Source: Chrysomallon squamiferum
Lineage: Eukaryota > Mollusca > Gastropoda > Neomphalida > Peltospiridae
Reading direction: 5' to 3'
Length of the DNA: 64,000 nt
NCBI GenBank assembly: GCA_012295275.1
Contig: CM022677.1
Span: 14,048,832-14,112,831 of the forward strand
Position numbers and translations under genes: made by a program. The notes below the pieces were generated by a model, which worked only from the letters and a program-made list of their open reading frames with translations, had not been told where the DNA came from and made no database searches. Shown here piece after piece: positions 26,162 through 36,304 of the stretch. Position 1 is the first letter of the stretch. Every line of letters starts with the position of its first letter.

Positions 26162-27089
26162 TTTAATGGTTTCGTTTCGCAAGATAAAATAGAAACATAC
26201 TTTAGCAGATCATGTTTATTCAGTTCGGATCAAACGCAATGTTTGTGATTATTATCAGTCATTTATTCTGAAAGTCTTTACTTTAGAACAAATAATAATT
26301 ACAGGTATGTACGTATTTACACAACAGCAGCGCACCGCATACTGGACTAACTCACGTACGGACCTGACACTGATAAGAAATCTTTCTCTCTGCTGACAGA
26401 ACGACAAAAATCAGAAAGATCACTGATTCATAAAGTACTGCGCCATGAGATATAAATCTTGTTTAAGTGCTGATATCGAATGTTATATTAATGGATACAC
26501 AGTAAAGACTTGGTTTAACCGCTTCATTTAGCAAAATTTAAAAATTAAATTTAAGAAATGATAATAATTTTTGAAAAAAATAACTCACAATATCTTAATT
26601 CTAAAATTTAAAAACTAGTTTTAAGAGTTCATCATCGAGTATTTTCTATAAAAGAACCGAGATTGTTTAAAATTATTATTTATTAGGGGAGAAGAGTGGA
26701 AAGCTCTGGGTAACTAGTTATATATTTATGTGTATATTTTCTGTTAATTTATCCATCTATGTTATTCTTTACTGATAGAATAGCGCGAATACAGTTTTAA
26801 AAGTGTCATGTGTTTGTTGCGTTCTATTGTATAAAATCTATCTATCTATCTATCAATCTATCTATCTATCTATCTATCTATCTATTATATAATACTGCTA
26901 TTACAGCTACAGCAACAACTAATATTGTTGTTTGAGGGTGTGTTTCGGTGTGTGAAAGTGATTTGTTCTCTAATCTATTTTAGAACGATGAAGTCACAAT
27001 ATTTATTTTTAGCATCATATCTCTCTACTTATAAGTTAGGAAGTGTTAGAAAACTGATATCAAATTGAATATGAAAAAAATAATATGAA
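25061..27089. other. AT-rich non-coding DNA with a (TCTA)n run
   Basis: I see no exon. The stretch holds GT/CA-rich DNA (25075-25100 and 25505-25610), trinucleotide runs near 26120-26165 and a (TCTA)n tetranucleotide run at 26837-26885. From about 26930 it resumes homology to copy B (44500-44620: GAAAGTGAT, then CACAATATTTATTTTTAGCA and GAAGTGTTAGAAAACTGA). Confidence 0.6.
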
Positions 27090-27411
27090 ACAATAATATA
27101 TGGTTTTGTTCGTCATCCTAAAAATTCTGAAGCCTCAGTACCGGCCCTGTTCCCCTCCTCTGTGATTATTGTGAATCAGTCCCTGGCTCCAACTAACTCG
27201 AGCGTGCATAGAGAAGAAACAATTAAATATGATTTGTAACTTTGGGCTTTAAAAGACGAGTTTACAGATCCCCAGTGTTTTATCCAGTTTAGTATCTAGT
27301 CACGTTTTTGAGATATCAGTTACTAAGTGTTGTTGTTTGTACGTAGTAATGAGAGAGGGGGTCAAAGATCATTCTTCATATCTGTGAATAGAACATTTTA
27401 TACAGAGCGTC

Positions 27412-27425
<14 letters not shown>
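27090..27425. repeat. ~330-bp direct repeat, copy 2
   Basis: It matches 23645-23975 nearly base for base, including CTCAGTACCGGCCCTGTTCC and TGAGAGAGGGGGTCAAAGA. It ends in an (AAT)n run at 27415-27450. Confidence 0.9.
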
Positions 27426-27452
<27 letters not shown>

Positions 27453-28699
27453 CAGTAATAGTAATAACATCGTTTATTAAGCGATCCTGGTATTTTAACA
27501 TCGGCTCTTTGGCTGACTGTCGTATACATTTCCTAGATATTCTAGAAAACCTGACTCAACTGAAGGAATTTTTTTAATTTGATTATTTTATTTTATTTAT
27601 TACTTTAGCATTTTCCCTTTAGCATATATTGAAGATCGTTCTTTTGTTATTTTATTTAATTGTAGTGTTATTTTTTTAGATGTTGATTATTTATATGTAC
27701 TGTTCTTTATGATGTTTATTTCTGACATACTGTTCACACATGATTAATTACAGTTCTTCTTAGTAGTAGTAGCAGTTGTAGTAGCAAGCAGTAGCAGTAG
27801 TGGTCGTTGGAGTAGTAGTAATAACTAATAAAGATATTAGAAGTAGTATTTATAGTTGACTTGTAGTAGTAGTAGTAGTAGTAGTAGAACTAGTAATACT
27901 AGTAATAGTAATAATAATAATAATAATAATATAAGCCAATGTAACAAATATATATTTACATATAAAACATTTAAAAAAAAATGTTTCGAAGGTTTTTGTT
28001 AAAACGACGTTCTCTTTTAGAACTGACATTTAAATCTGCACATAAGTTGGACTAACCTAAACCTAACCAAAACCCTAACCAAAATGCTAACCATACTTCT
28101 GAAACTGCTCGTGTTATTTTCCAGATCTTGCAGCTTTTTCAGCTATTTAAGCTAACCCTGGGCATAAACCTTACTCGTAACAGTGTGATAAAAATTAAGG
28201 ATGTTTTGAAATAAATCTAACCAAATCATTTCCTATCACTTAACAATGTTTCCAAATAAACTAAATAAAATATTTAGATAAATGTATATTTAAATCACCT
28301 AACTTTAACCACAGTGAACGATTTACTAAAATATATATATTTGTTTTCTCTCACAATGTTTAACTTTCAACATGTTTTATAATGCATTTAACATTTTGTA
28401 TAAGCAGTAACAATTGTGGATTTCATTTGTGTCAGGAACTGAAGTTTCCATTAATTATTTGTCACTTGAACTGTTATCTGAGCTTTATCTGTTCTGTCTT
28501 CTTGTTTGTTACAAGCCAGTCTCATATGTAACATGGATAACGATATATCAACTGACCATGTAATATATAGAGATACATCACAGGATTAGTCGCGAGATCG
28601 TTTCTGAGCGAGGGTATTTTTTAGCTTTTTTCAACCTGACTCGGAAGGAGGAATAAATAAAATTCGCTATTATCACATAACCATTCTCCGTAGGTAATA
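27426..28699. other. Non-coding DNA with GTA and CCTAACC-like runs
   Basis: It holds a degenerate AGT trinucleotide array (27760-27940) and a short degenerate telomere-like stretch near 28050-28095 (CTAACCTAAACCTAACC, then AAAACCCTAACC). I see no coding exon. Confidence 0.55.
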
Positions 28700-29290
28700 A
28701 TTTTAGCAATTGTAATTTATTATTAGAGTTCCGTACTTTTTTTGAAGAATATATGTTTTTTTACACCAGTCCAGTTGTGAATTGAATGTCACAATTATTA
28801 TGTAAATTTAGTTTTATTGATAATATTATATATTTATTATTGTTGTTGTTTTTGTTGTTCTTTTCTTTTATCTTTGTTTTTACTGTTAGGAAATATTTGT
28901 CTTTTTTTTTTTTAAATCTTTAATTAATTAATTTTATAATTCTACTGTTTGTAATGAACTCTTAATTCATAACTAAATAATATATACCCGAAAAAAAATA
29001 ATAAAACAAATAAATAAAAAATAGCCGAGTACTTCTAAACTATGCCTAAGTCTGCAGTTTTCGATACTTCCGATTGTAATCATAATACAACTTCTTATTG
29101 TACTGCTAGAACAACAACAACAACAAAATTAATTAATTAATTAAACTATAAAATCAAACAGGATCACTTCGCCATCATAACAAGACGCCAGAGGGTAAAA
29201 CAGCAGCAAATATTTAGTAACTGTTGTTTCCTTACGATCCGCGACAGTCTCCCCAAAACAATAAAATAATAACTTGCAAGTACAAAGAAT
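28700..29290. repeat. Inverted copy of 44810-45240
   Basis: The reverse complement of 44810-45240 aligns here in order: TTATTATTAGAGTTCC-TACTTT, GTATATGTTTTT-ACACCA, CCAGTTGT, CACAATTATTATGTAA, CGATTGTAATCATAATA-AAC and ATAATAACTTGCAAGTACAA. Identity is moderate. It lies directly upstream of copy C. Confidence 0.75.
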
Positions 29291-30479
29291 TTTATTGTTG
29301 CTGTTGTTGTATACACACTTTAAAACAATGAGACGGTTATAACCTTAACTGTATTTCTCAGCCTCTCGTAACAACAACAGCGACGGTCATAGTAATAATA
29401 ATGATAAATGAGTTGCTCGAGCTATAATTTCTGAATTAACTCAGTTAACTAACGGTTTAATTTCCGCTGTATTAGAAATAGCTGAATAAGTATTTGTTAC
29501 AAAAAAATAACGTATGTTGTTAGTGAAATGAGAAAGATCTCGTCTCCCCATTCGGTATCGAATAAACAATAAGGAACACTGTATAACACTGAATAACGCT
29601 GTATAACGCTGTATAACGTTTGTACGATGGGGAAAGTTACTAACAATGAGTAATTGTAACAATTCGCTCCGAGTAGTTGGTCAAACTCAGACTAATTTTG
29701 TATTTTTTTATAATTCTGTGTGCGTGCGTGTGTCTGTGTGTGTGTGTGTGTGTTTGTATGTGTGTATATATGTGTGTATATGTGTTTTATTTTTATTTTA
29801 TATTAAAAAATCCATAACTTTCGAACAATTTGACTCACAATTTTAAATATTTTGTTTCTGAAATCAGGATTAAAAGATCTACAATTACAGTTAACTGTAG
29901 TCAACCTTTATTTCCTAAACTGAAAATTAATTTTGAGTACCTAACAACACCGTCAATAACAAATAACAACAATACTTTTGTTTTCTTTCCGTGTCTAATT
30001 TATACTAAAATATATTATTATTATCTCTGCCAATGCCGCCGTCGTTGACGTCGTAACGTTCTCATTATTATCTGCCCGAGACAGATACACATTTACAACT
30101 TAGAGGAATCCGCTTGACAGTCAGTAATATAAAAATTACGCTTTATTAATCTTGATTCAGTAGTCTCAATAAACAAAAGACATGAACTGATACATGGAAT
30201 GTGTTTCTATTAATTTGCTGCGTACATTTCAGTAAAAAAATATTGAGTCATTTTTTTCACATTCACTGTTTACAAAGGCATTTTATTCACACATTTATAT
30301 TCATAAAATTCTAAATTGTATAATTTTACATTTTCACACAGAGATAATTAAATGTATGTATATACACTTGAAGAAAATTATAATACATATTTCATATTCT
30401 GAAGATTTTAGAAAATAAAATAAATGCATTTTTATATAAAAAAGTATATTTTGATATGATTAAATATTTTAACAAAAAA
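29291..30479. other. AT-rich non-coding DNA
   Basis: Nothing recognisable. Short repeats include AACGCTGTATAACGCTGTAT near 29580-29620 and a GT-rich run at 29717-29785. The small open frames at 29441-29662 (minus) and 29830-30048 (plus) have no features I can support. Confidence 0.5.
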
Positions 30480-31418
30480 TAAATAAATAAATGAATAAAT
30501 AACAATAAGAGATAAGAATAGCAGTTGAAAACAACTGACTGGAGGTCAAAATTAAAAGATTTTTGAATCAAAACAACAAACAAACAAACGTAAAAAAAAA
30601 ATTCACACACAAAATAAAAATAAATTATCAATTCCGTTTACTTCAAATGGCCAACGGAATACACAAATAAATAAATAAATGAAAGGATAAAATAAATAAA
30701 TAAACGTGCGAATTTAATTATAAAATTATAAATATGCCATTTAAGCTACTCATTTATTCATTCATTTATTAAATTTATTTTGTTTGTAAAAAAAAAAAAA
30801 AAGAACTATTAAAGTGAATTACAAACATGCTAAATTTAACCTTGTGACGTAAGTTTGAGAAGGAAAACGACAGTTCTTCTGTAATACGTTATATGAAACA
30901 AAGCATGAAATAAATAAACAAATAAACATTTGTGACGTGTCCATGAATGCTGCAAGGTAATTTCGCACTATTTCGGCCTATGCTACGTAACCAAGCTCAC
31001 TCATTTTCATGTTAAAACTCGAATGTAGACAATGAAAGAAACGTGACATTCACAGAAGTAATGTATTCAGTGTAATAACAACGAAACATTTCATAGTAAA
31101 CGAATGAATTTCTGATTTATTAACGTCGAACTCAAGAAATTTTTTATCTGCAGTTAAATGGCTTCATTCACTGATAAAGTAATCGAGAAGGATAAATGCG
31201 ACAACACATCGCCAGACACTACTTTTCTCTGACCACTGAGCCACACCCTCCACTCTAACACAAAACAGTTTTGTACAGAAATTTTATTATGAAAATAACC
31301 TAGATTACTGTTTTATTTTATAATATCTTACACTAACGAAATAACAAGAACAACAACAAAAAATCATAAATAACAATAATACTACTAATAATAAAATAAT
31401 AATAATAAATCTTCTTAC

Positions 31419-31594
31419 CTTTGTCTTAAGAAATGAAAATTTTAACACCTGCAAACAATTCTCTTCTATTCGTCTGCAATGTCAGTCTGCTGGCGAACAA
31501 GCCGGTTTTAACAGACGTCACTCGACGAGTGGAATATACCAATTTCAATAAAGGGGTGGTAGCTTAGAAATTTTCTAGAACACTTTTGTTTCTT
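31419..31594 (-). other. Orphan copy of the TRIM 5' non-coding exon
   Basis: It has the same 176-base length and the same splice signals as the other two copies: acceptor ttttttctcag, donor acaaag/gtaaga. No TRIM coding exon follows on the minus strand before the next unrelated DNA. It is therefore an orphan upstream region, or it could act as an upstream exon for another transcript. Confidence 0.5.
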
Positions 31595-31813
31595 CTGAGA
31601 AAAAAATAATCGTGAAAATTTTAAATGCTTCTGGTAAAGTAAACAGCAGTAAAAACAACTACCTTAACATAGATAGAGCACTTCATTAATTTTTTAAAAT
31701 GCATGTTACAGTCTATCACACTTGTGGTAATAATAGACTCAGCAACTGGTTTGTAGAAGGTCGGAGAAAGATAATACTAGTACCCGCCAAAATTTTATCT
31801 TGTTTAAACTTGA

Positions 31814-31938
31814 ATTCAGGAGATGATATAATGCAGACGTTCACAAGAAAAAAGAATGCAAGTATAGGCATTCCTCATTCAGGTCCTATGACAACGTCAT
31901 TAAAGGAATTGGTCAATAAGCGAGAAGCCACCCCTTAG
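31814..31938 (+). other. Short unassigned coding-like segment
   Basis: At 31814 the homology to the other module copies stops exactly after TTGAATTCAG, an acceptor-like sequence. An open frame then reads GDDIMQTFTRKKNASIGIPH, then SGPMTTSLKELVNKREATP and a TAG stop. The composition is balanced and unlike the repeat-derived frames around it. It could be a terminal exon or an inserted gene fragment. I do not recognise the protein. Confidence 0.3.
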
Positions 31939-32092
31939 GTACAATGTATTGGTAGCTGTCTTTAGATGTTGTTTTAATGTCACCTTTGTAGCATTTATAA
32001 AGTTGTGAAATATTTTTATTTGTTTACACAGTATCACGGTGACGAGTCAGAATATCTAAAATTTGGCTCGAAAGGCAAGCAGACTATAATAG

Positions 32093-32168
<76 letters not shown>

Positions 32169-32348
32169 AGAATAAACTGCTACTACTAATAAAATGAAAT
32201 AAAAAATAAGTTTGAAAAATAACGTAAAATAAGAATGAAAAAGAAAAGAAAGTAGGTAATGGATATAATGTAAATTAAGATAAACAGAAACTGTAAATGT
32301 GTAAATGTTATTATTCTCTGTGGTGTAATTTATTTCCCAGTCTAAAAC

Positions 32349-32396
<48 letters not shown>

Positions 32397-32590
32397 AAAA
32401 CTTATATTTCCAACTCTGTTTTTCGACAGCATTTCGGGATGGTAACATTTATAAATAGTTTTACCGAATAAGGTATTGAATATTATGTCAGCACTGTTAC
32501 TTTTAATTTAACACTTGTTACCTTTTATATTTGTTACAAAGGCGTTCCCTTTAATTATAATGTTTAATTTGATGTGTGCATGTGTGTTTG

Positions 32591-32632
<42 letters not shown>

Positions 32633-32870
32633 CATGTATATAGATATATAGATAGAAATATAGATAGATAGACAGATAGATAGATAGATGCACACACACA
32701 TATACATTTTTTCCTAAATATAACATGTATGAGAGCGGGACAGGAAAGTAAAGGTCAAAGTGACATAATGAAATCTTAGACTTTCGTTCAGCTATGAATG
32801 AGAATAGTATCTCTGAATAAAACCGTCACAGTTTTTTATCTTGTCGTCTAGTGAAGCCAGCTTTACAGCT

Positions 32871-33045
32871 TTTTAGAGAACAGAGAAAGATAATACACTT
32901 GTATAGTTATATACAGACGATTATCGATCCTGTTTATAAGATATATCAATAATCAATAGAATAAAAAACAGAACACAAAGATAATCTATGCTTTTAGTCA
33001 CGTATGAATAATAATAATAATAATAGTAATAATAATAATAACATT

Positions 33046-33084
<39 letters not shown>

Positions 33085-33909
33085 AACTAGTTAACTAAAT
33101 TTATTATTATAGCATGTATTTCATTAACTGACTAATCTAAACATACTGTTTATTTTGAGAGAGAGAGGTTCTATACATACGTGTGTGTGTGTGTGTGTGG
33201 GTGTGTTTAACAAATCTCATTGAGTAAAATTAGTATTTTCTGTTAGTGTAATTAAAGTGATTTCCCGTTATTAATTATTATATGAAATATGGTGACAATG
33301 TATAGCTGATTCTACAGCTTTGTCAAATTTATTGACGGTTTGTTGAAACCTAATTTAAGAAACGGAATCATTTAACTGAAACCTAATTAGAGCAGAATAA
33401 GTATATTACTATACGTTTTAAGTGGTGTGTGTATGTGTGTGTCGTGTGTGTGTGATGTCTGTATGTATGTTTGAGTGTGTGTATGTATGAGAGTGTGTGT
33501 GTGTTGTGTGTGTGTGTGTGTGCGTCTGTTTGTGTGTGTGTGCCCTTTACTGACCCAGATTACACTGCAAAATGACCCTACCAAAACAGAAAAATATATT
33601 AGCTAACCACTGTCAAACGCTAATCAAAGCAACTGAAAATTTCAACCTCCATTTCATAAAAGGGTCCGCCGGACTGTGCAAAGATTACATATATTTTTAA
33701 ATAGGATGTGCACCCTAAGAAAGTAAGTAAAATAGTTAGTAAAACGTGAAAAATAATAAGTAAACGAATAACGTTAGGAACAACGCCAGTACGACGGCAA
33801 CAGACACACATAAGTACATACACACATATACCTACCTACCTACAGACATACATACATATATGTACACACATACATACAAACATGCTGTAGGAATTACACA
33901 AGCAACATC
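32871..33909. other. Module remnants and GT-rich DNA
   Basis: The part at 33110-33265 resembles 24745-25165 (TTTCATTAACTGACTAATCT, then AACAAATCTCA and TCTGTTAGTGTAAT). The part at 33420-33545 is GT-rich. A single diverged unit of the ACGACGGC minisatellite lies at about 33690-33805. No gene. Confidence 0.6.
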
Positions 33910-34118
33910 CAAATCATGTGTCATTTGTTTCTTTGTGTTGTATTTATCATGTGTCATGTGTTTCTGTGTGTGTGTGTTGTATTCGATCATTTTCATTTGT
34001 TTCTGGGTATGTGTTGTATTTGATCATGTGTCATCTATTTTTGTGTGTTTGTATGTGGTGAATGTGTTATTTGTTTCTGTGTCTGTGTTGTATTTGATCA
34101 TGTGTCATATGTTTGTGT
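33910..34118. repeat. ~45-bp GT-rich minisatellite, about 5 units
   Basis: The unit reads roughly ATCATGTGTCATTTGTTTCT followed by GTGTGTGTTGTATTTG. Copies start near 33912, 33947, 33995, 34022 and 34095. The open frame across it is a by-product. Confidence 0.75.
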
Positions 34119-34974
34119 AAATTCTCCACATATCAAAAAGACTATGCATTCCTTATTTTTAAAAGAGGTTAATTAGAAAAATATTGATCTCGTACATGTC
34201 CATGGATCGATAATTGTTTGTTTGCAATTGTAGCTATGCGCCACAGGACAGCAAAAGAAAATCCCTGAAAGGTTTTATAAACAGTTATGAAAATAAGCTT
34301 TACAAAATAATCGACACGAAAAGGGTGCATATCATGTTTCGAAATTTCTCTTGGCAATACAAAAGAACACCTGTGGGTTTATTGTTGATTGTTTTTTTGC
34401 AGGTATAGAATTTGAATGTGTATTGGTGAATAATAAAAACTGGAGACCTTTCAAGCAAACCAGTTTCTGTTGTTCAGTTTGGTGAATTATATGTTATTGT
34501 AACAAAATATTTTAAAATCATGTAATTTCATGTTGAGAGAAATGTAAATTATGTCGCGGAATCGCATGGTCATAAAAATAAAATATCATATATTGTTAAT
34601 AATATCAATACAACGGTAAGTACAACAGTAAGTTTCGGGATAGTCCCGTTACTTTTAATAATAAAATATGAAAGACTATCATTTTTCAGTGAGAAGGACA
34701 TTAATTTGGGGGTAAAAAATATTTTCAAATGTACTGTGTTATATAAGCTAATAACGTTACCGAAGGAATCCTAGTTTTCCAATTGATAATTGTACACGGC
34801 ATATTAAGAATTAAATTTTAATAACCGTGAATATAATTTTAATATTAATATTTCGTCTGAGAAAACAATACTTGTGAACGTTTTAAATGTTTGTGGTAAA
34901 GTAAACAGCAGTAAAAGTAACAACACCTTAACACAGTTAGTGCAGTTCATTAATTTTTAATTTTTAATTAGCAA
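34119..34974. other. Non-coding DNA with one unassigned short ORF
   Basis: A 64-codon plus-strand frame (34214-34408, begins MFVCNCSYAPQDSKRK) has balanced composition but no family I recognise, and it is open on the opposite strand too. The part at 34895-34965 is a short copy of the dispersed upstream element (AAACAGCAGTAAAAGTAACA). Confidence 0.35.
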
Positions 34975-35456
34975 GTGCTAAAAATAAATATTGTGAGGTC
35001 ATCTTTCTAAAATAGATTACAATACATATCACACAGACACACACACACACACACGCCTTTTAACATAACAAGAACAGTAACACAACTTGTATATGTATAT
35101 ATCCTGTCTCATTCATACGTGCAAACAACGAAAAATGTAAAGGAAGACACAGAAATGAATAAATAAATAGAAACATAAATAAACACGTTAATAATTATCT
35201 GATACACATGTCGTGATACAGTGGCTGGAACAGAATACACTCAGGTTAAATAAGAAGACAAAAATTGAGCAAATTTTATTAACAGTTTTGTGGAGTAGAA
35301 TATGTTGTTATGGATAGGTAGTTATGTTGTTAGAAAATCTTCTATCCAAACTTTTTTTATCATTATTATTAGTAGTAGTAATAGTAGTAGTAGTAGCAGT
35401 AACAGTAGTAGTAGTAGTACTAATAGTAGTACTATTATTATTATTATTATTATTAT

Positions 35457-35512
<56 letters not shown>

Positions 35513-36073
35513 TTTAAACTATTTGATATTGGAAACACTGACATTGGAAACTACTTTGTACTGCATCGTTTATCATCACTATATGAACGAGCTAACTGAA
35601 AGGCTATGAAAACCAGCGAAGCGATAACTTGTATTATTCATATTGGTCTGTAGGACGTTTTTGTGTTCATGTTTTTCAGATAATCTGGTTCAAAAAAAAA
35701 CAACATTCATTCACAATATCAACAAGATGTCAAAAGTGTGACGGTTTTATTCAGAGACACTATTCTCACATATGTACATATGTGAATTAAGAATGATATG
35801 AAAGTTAACACCTTTCTAAAATATACGTAAGGTAAACAGCAAGATGTGTTAAATTAAAATACTTAGAAAACAATTGTGTTACGTATATTTGTCAGCTAGT
35901 AACACTGCTGTTAATATTCAATCCCCTGTTCAATTCCCTATTTCCAAACAGTTGAGAATTGCTCTCTGATTCAAACAGAAATATACTTACTTGGTTTAGC
36001 TAAATAATAAAACATATAATATTACAATTTCATGGATTTAATCGTTTCTTTCTTTCTTTCTGTCTTTATTTAT
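34975..36073. repeat. Duplicated module, copy D, inverted and cut by the gap
   Basis: This is the reverse complement of copy B 44585-43375 (and of copy A 23490-21830). Landmarks in order: GCTAAAAATAAATATTGTG, AACAAGAACAGTAACA, TCCTGTCTCATTCATACGTG, CACATGTCGTGATACAGTGG, GAAAACCAGCGAAGCGATAA, and finally TTTAATCGTTTCTTTCTTTC at the gap edge. A long (TAG)n array replaces the (AAT)n of the other copies at 35362-35513. Confidence 0.9.
35362..35513. repeat. (TAG)n/(TTA)n microsatellite
   Basis: Trinucleotide AGT and ATT arrays totalling about 150 bases. They generate long Ser/Asn, Val/Leu and Thr frames on both strands that are not genes. Confidence 0.9.
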
Positions 36074-36273
36074 NNNNNNNNNNNNNNNNNNNNNNNNNNN
36101 NNNNNNNNNNNNNNNNNNNNNNNNNNNNNNNNNNNNNNNNNNNNNNNNNNNNNNNNNNNNNNNNNNNNNNNNNNNNNNNNNNNNNNNNNNNNNNNNNNNN
36201 NNNNNNNNNNNNNNNNNNNNNNNNNNNNNNNNNNNNNNNNNNNNNNNNNNNNNNNNNNNNNNNNNNNNNNNNN
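36074..36273. other. Assembly gap (200 N)
   Basis: Exactly 200 Ns, the same as the second gap. This points to a fixed-size scaffolding gap, so its length says nothing about true distance. The open frame crossing it is meaningless. Confidence 0.98.
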
Positions 36274-36275
36274 TT

Positions 36276-36300
36276 GTTGTACTTCGTTCAGTTACGTATT
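36276..36300 (+). other. Residual Oxford Nanopore ligation-adapter sequence
   Basis: Directly after the gap the sequence reads TGTACTTCGTTCAG then TTACGTATT, which I recognise as the 3' part of the standard Nanopore ligation adapter (family form ends ...GTTACGTATTGCT). Genomic homology to copy A begins just after it, at CAAAATGTTC. The contig therefore starts at an untrimmed read start. Confidence 0.85.
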
Positions 36301-36304
36301 TGTC

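Larger units (their letters stand above)
30480..32870. repeat. Duplicated module, copy C (no TRIM body)
   Basis: From AACAATAAGAGATAAGAATA it follows copy B 41620-42890 closely up to 31813. After that it diverges, with patches matching 21970-22130 (ATTGAATATTATGTCAGCA near 32473 and CTCTGAATAAAACCGTCAC near 32810). It contains the upstream non-coding exon but no RING, coiled-coil or propeller sequence to its left, where the minus-strand gene should continue. A (CT)n run sits at 32094-32167 and (TA)n runs at 32355-32392 and 32597-32628. Confidence 0.8.

Noticed and set aside
33910-34118. Regularly spaced ~45-bp repeats considered as a CRISPR-like array
   Set aside because: The units are contiguous and degenerate with no unique spacers, and the host is evidently eukaryotic. 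It is a minisatellite.
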